From the NCBI GenBank assembly GCA_021205245.1, contig JAJPXZ010000102.1, positions 1-33,594 of the forward strand: a DNA stretch of 33,594 bases. The letters run 5' to 3'. This stretch comes from Planctomycetaceae bacterium (GTDB taxonomy: Bacteria > Planctomycetota > SZUA-567). Within the stretch, counting starts at the first letter, position 1. Every line of letters begins with the position of its first letter. Positions 33,502 through 33,594 of this stretch are shown here, piece by piece. The notes under the pieces were generated by a model. The model had not been told where the DNA came from. It saw nothing but the letters and a program-made list of their open reading frames with translations, and searched no databases. The translations under genes and the position numbers were made by a program.

Positions 33502-33594
33502 GGGGGGGGGGATTTTTTGGGGGTGTTTTTTGGAGAGTCTGGCGATTTCGTGTTGACCCCCGCAAAAACCCCATTTAGCGCAGGGGGATGTCGG

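Noticed and set aside
1..33594. tRNA, rRNA, CRISPR arrays, insertion sequences, toxin-antitoxin or phage genes
   Set aside because: I looked for cloverleaf-like segments, regularly spaced repeats, transposase motifs and integrases and saw none.

Overview
The window is a GC-rich stretch of bacterial chromosome. It encodes 25 protein-coding genes that I can support. I see no tRNA, rRNA, CRISPR array, transposase or phage gene. The host is a diderm (Gram-negative-type) bacterium: there is a TonB-dependent outer-membrane receptor, a TonB protein, periplasmic binding proteins and lipoproteins. The gene content (large thioester alpha-2-macroglobulin, degenerate GH20-like protein, B12 scavenging, glycogen phosphorylase, MATE and OFA-type transporters) would fit an uncultured PVC-like lineage such as Lentisphaerota or Verrucomicrobiota. 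That placement is a guess from gene content only.

Layout. 1-3.0 kb (minus): a splB-like radical SAM protein behind a divergent GH20-like protein. 3.1-5.4 kb (plus): pyruvate kinase, then an SGNH esterase closed by a strong terminator. 5.4-6.9 kb (minus): a MATE exporter with its own promoter. 7.0-11.9 kb (plus): a one-TM protein, a single-EamA transporter, an OFA-type MFS carrier, a PaaI-like thioesterase, a small lipoprotein, a LOG-family nucleosidase and a sensor-less histidine kinase. 12.1-14.8 kb (plus): nadA, the PLP-binding yggS-type gene, proC and a yggU (DUF167) gene, tightly packed. A large imperfect inverted repeat separates the kinase from nadA.

14.8-20.6 kb (minus) is a complete B12 uptake operon: receptor, dedicated TonB, periplasmic binding protein, ATPase and permease. 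A cobalamin riboswitch precedes it, followed by an intrinsic terminator that ends just before the receptor's ribosome binding site. The layout predicts transcription attenuation when B12 is plentiful. ExbB/ExbD are not in the window.

20.7-30.6 kb (minus) is the most unusual block: lipoprotein, membrane M48 metallopeptidase, a secreted protein with two STN-like modules, and a 2036-residue alpha-2-macroglobulin with an intact thioester motif. Three of the four are translationally close (9-nt gap, then 4-nt overlap), and a 115-nt gap with a possible promoter precedes the fourth. I read it as a candidate cell-envelope protease and protease-trap module. 30.9-33.4 kb (plus): glycogen phosphorylase, divergent from that block, with a LacI-type operator-like site and a 20-bp hairpin in its leader and a terminator behind it.

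The only gene-free stretch over 300 bases is 20333-20689, which holds the riboswitch, its promoter and its terminator.
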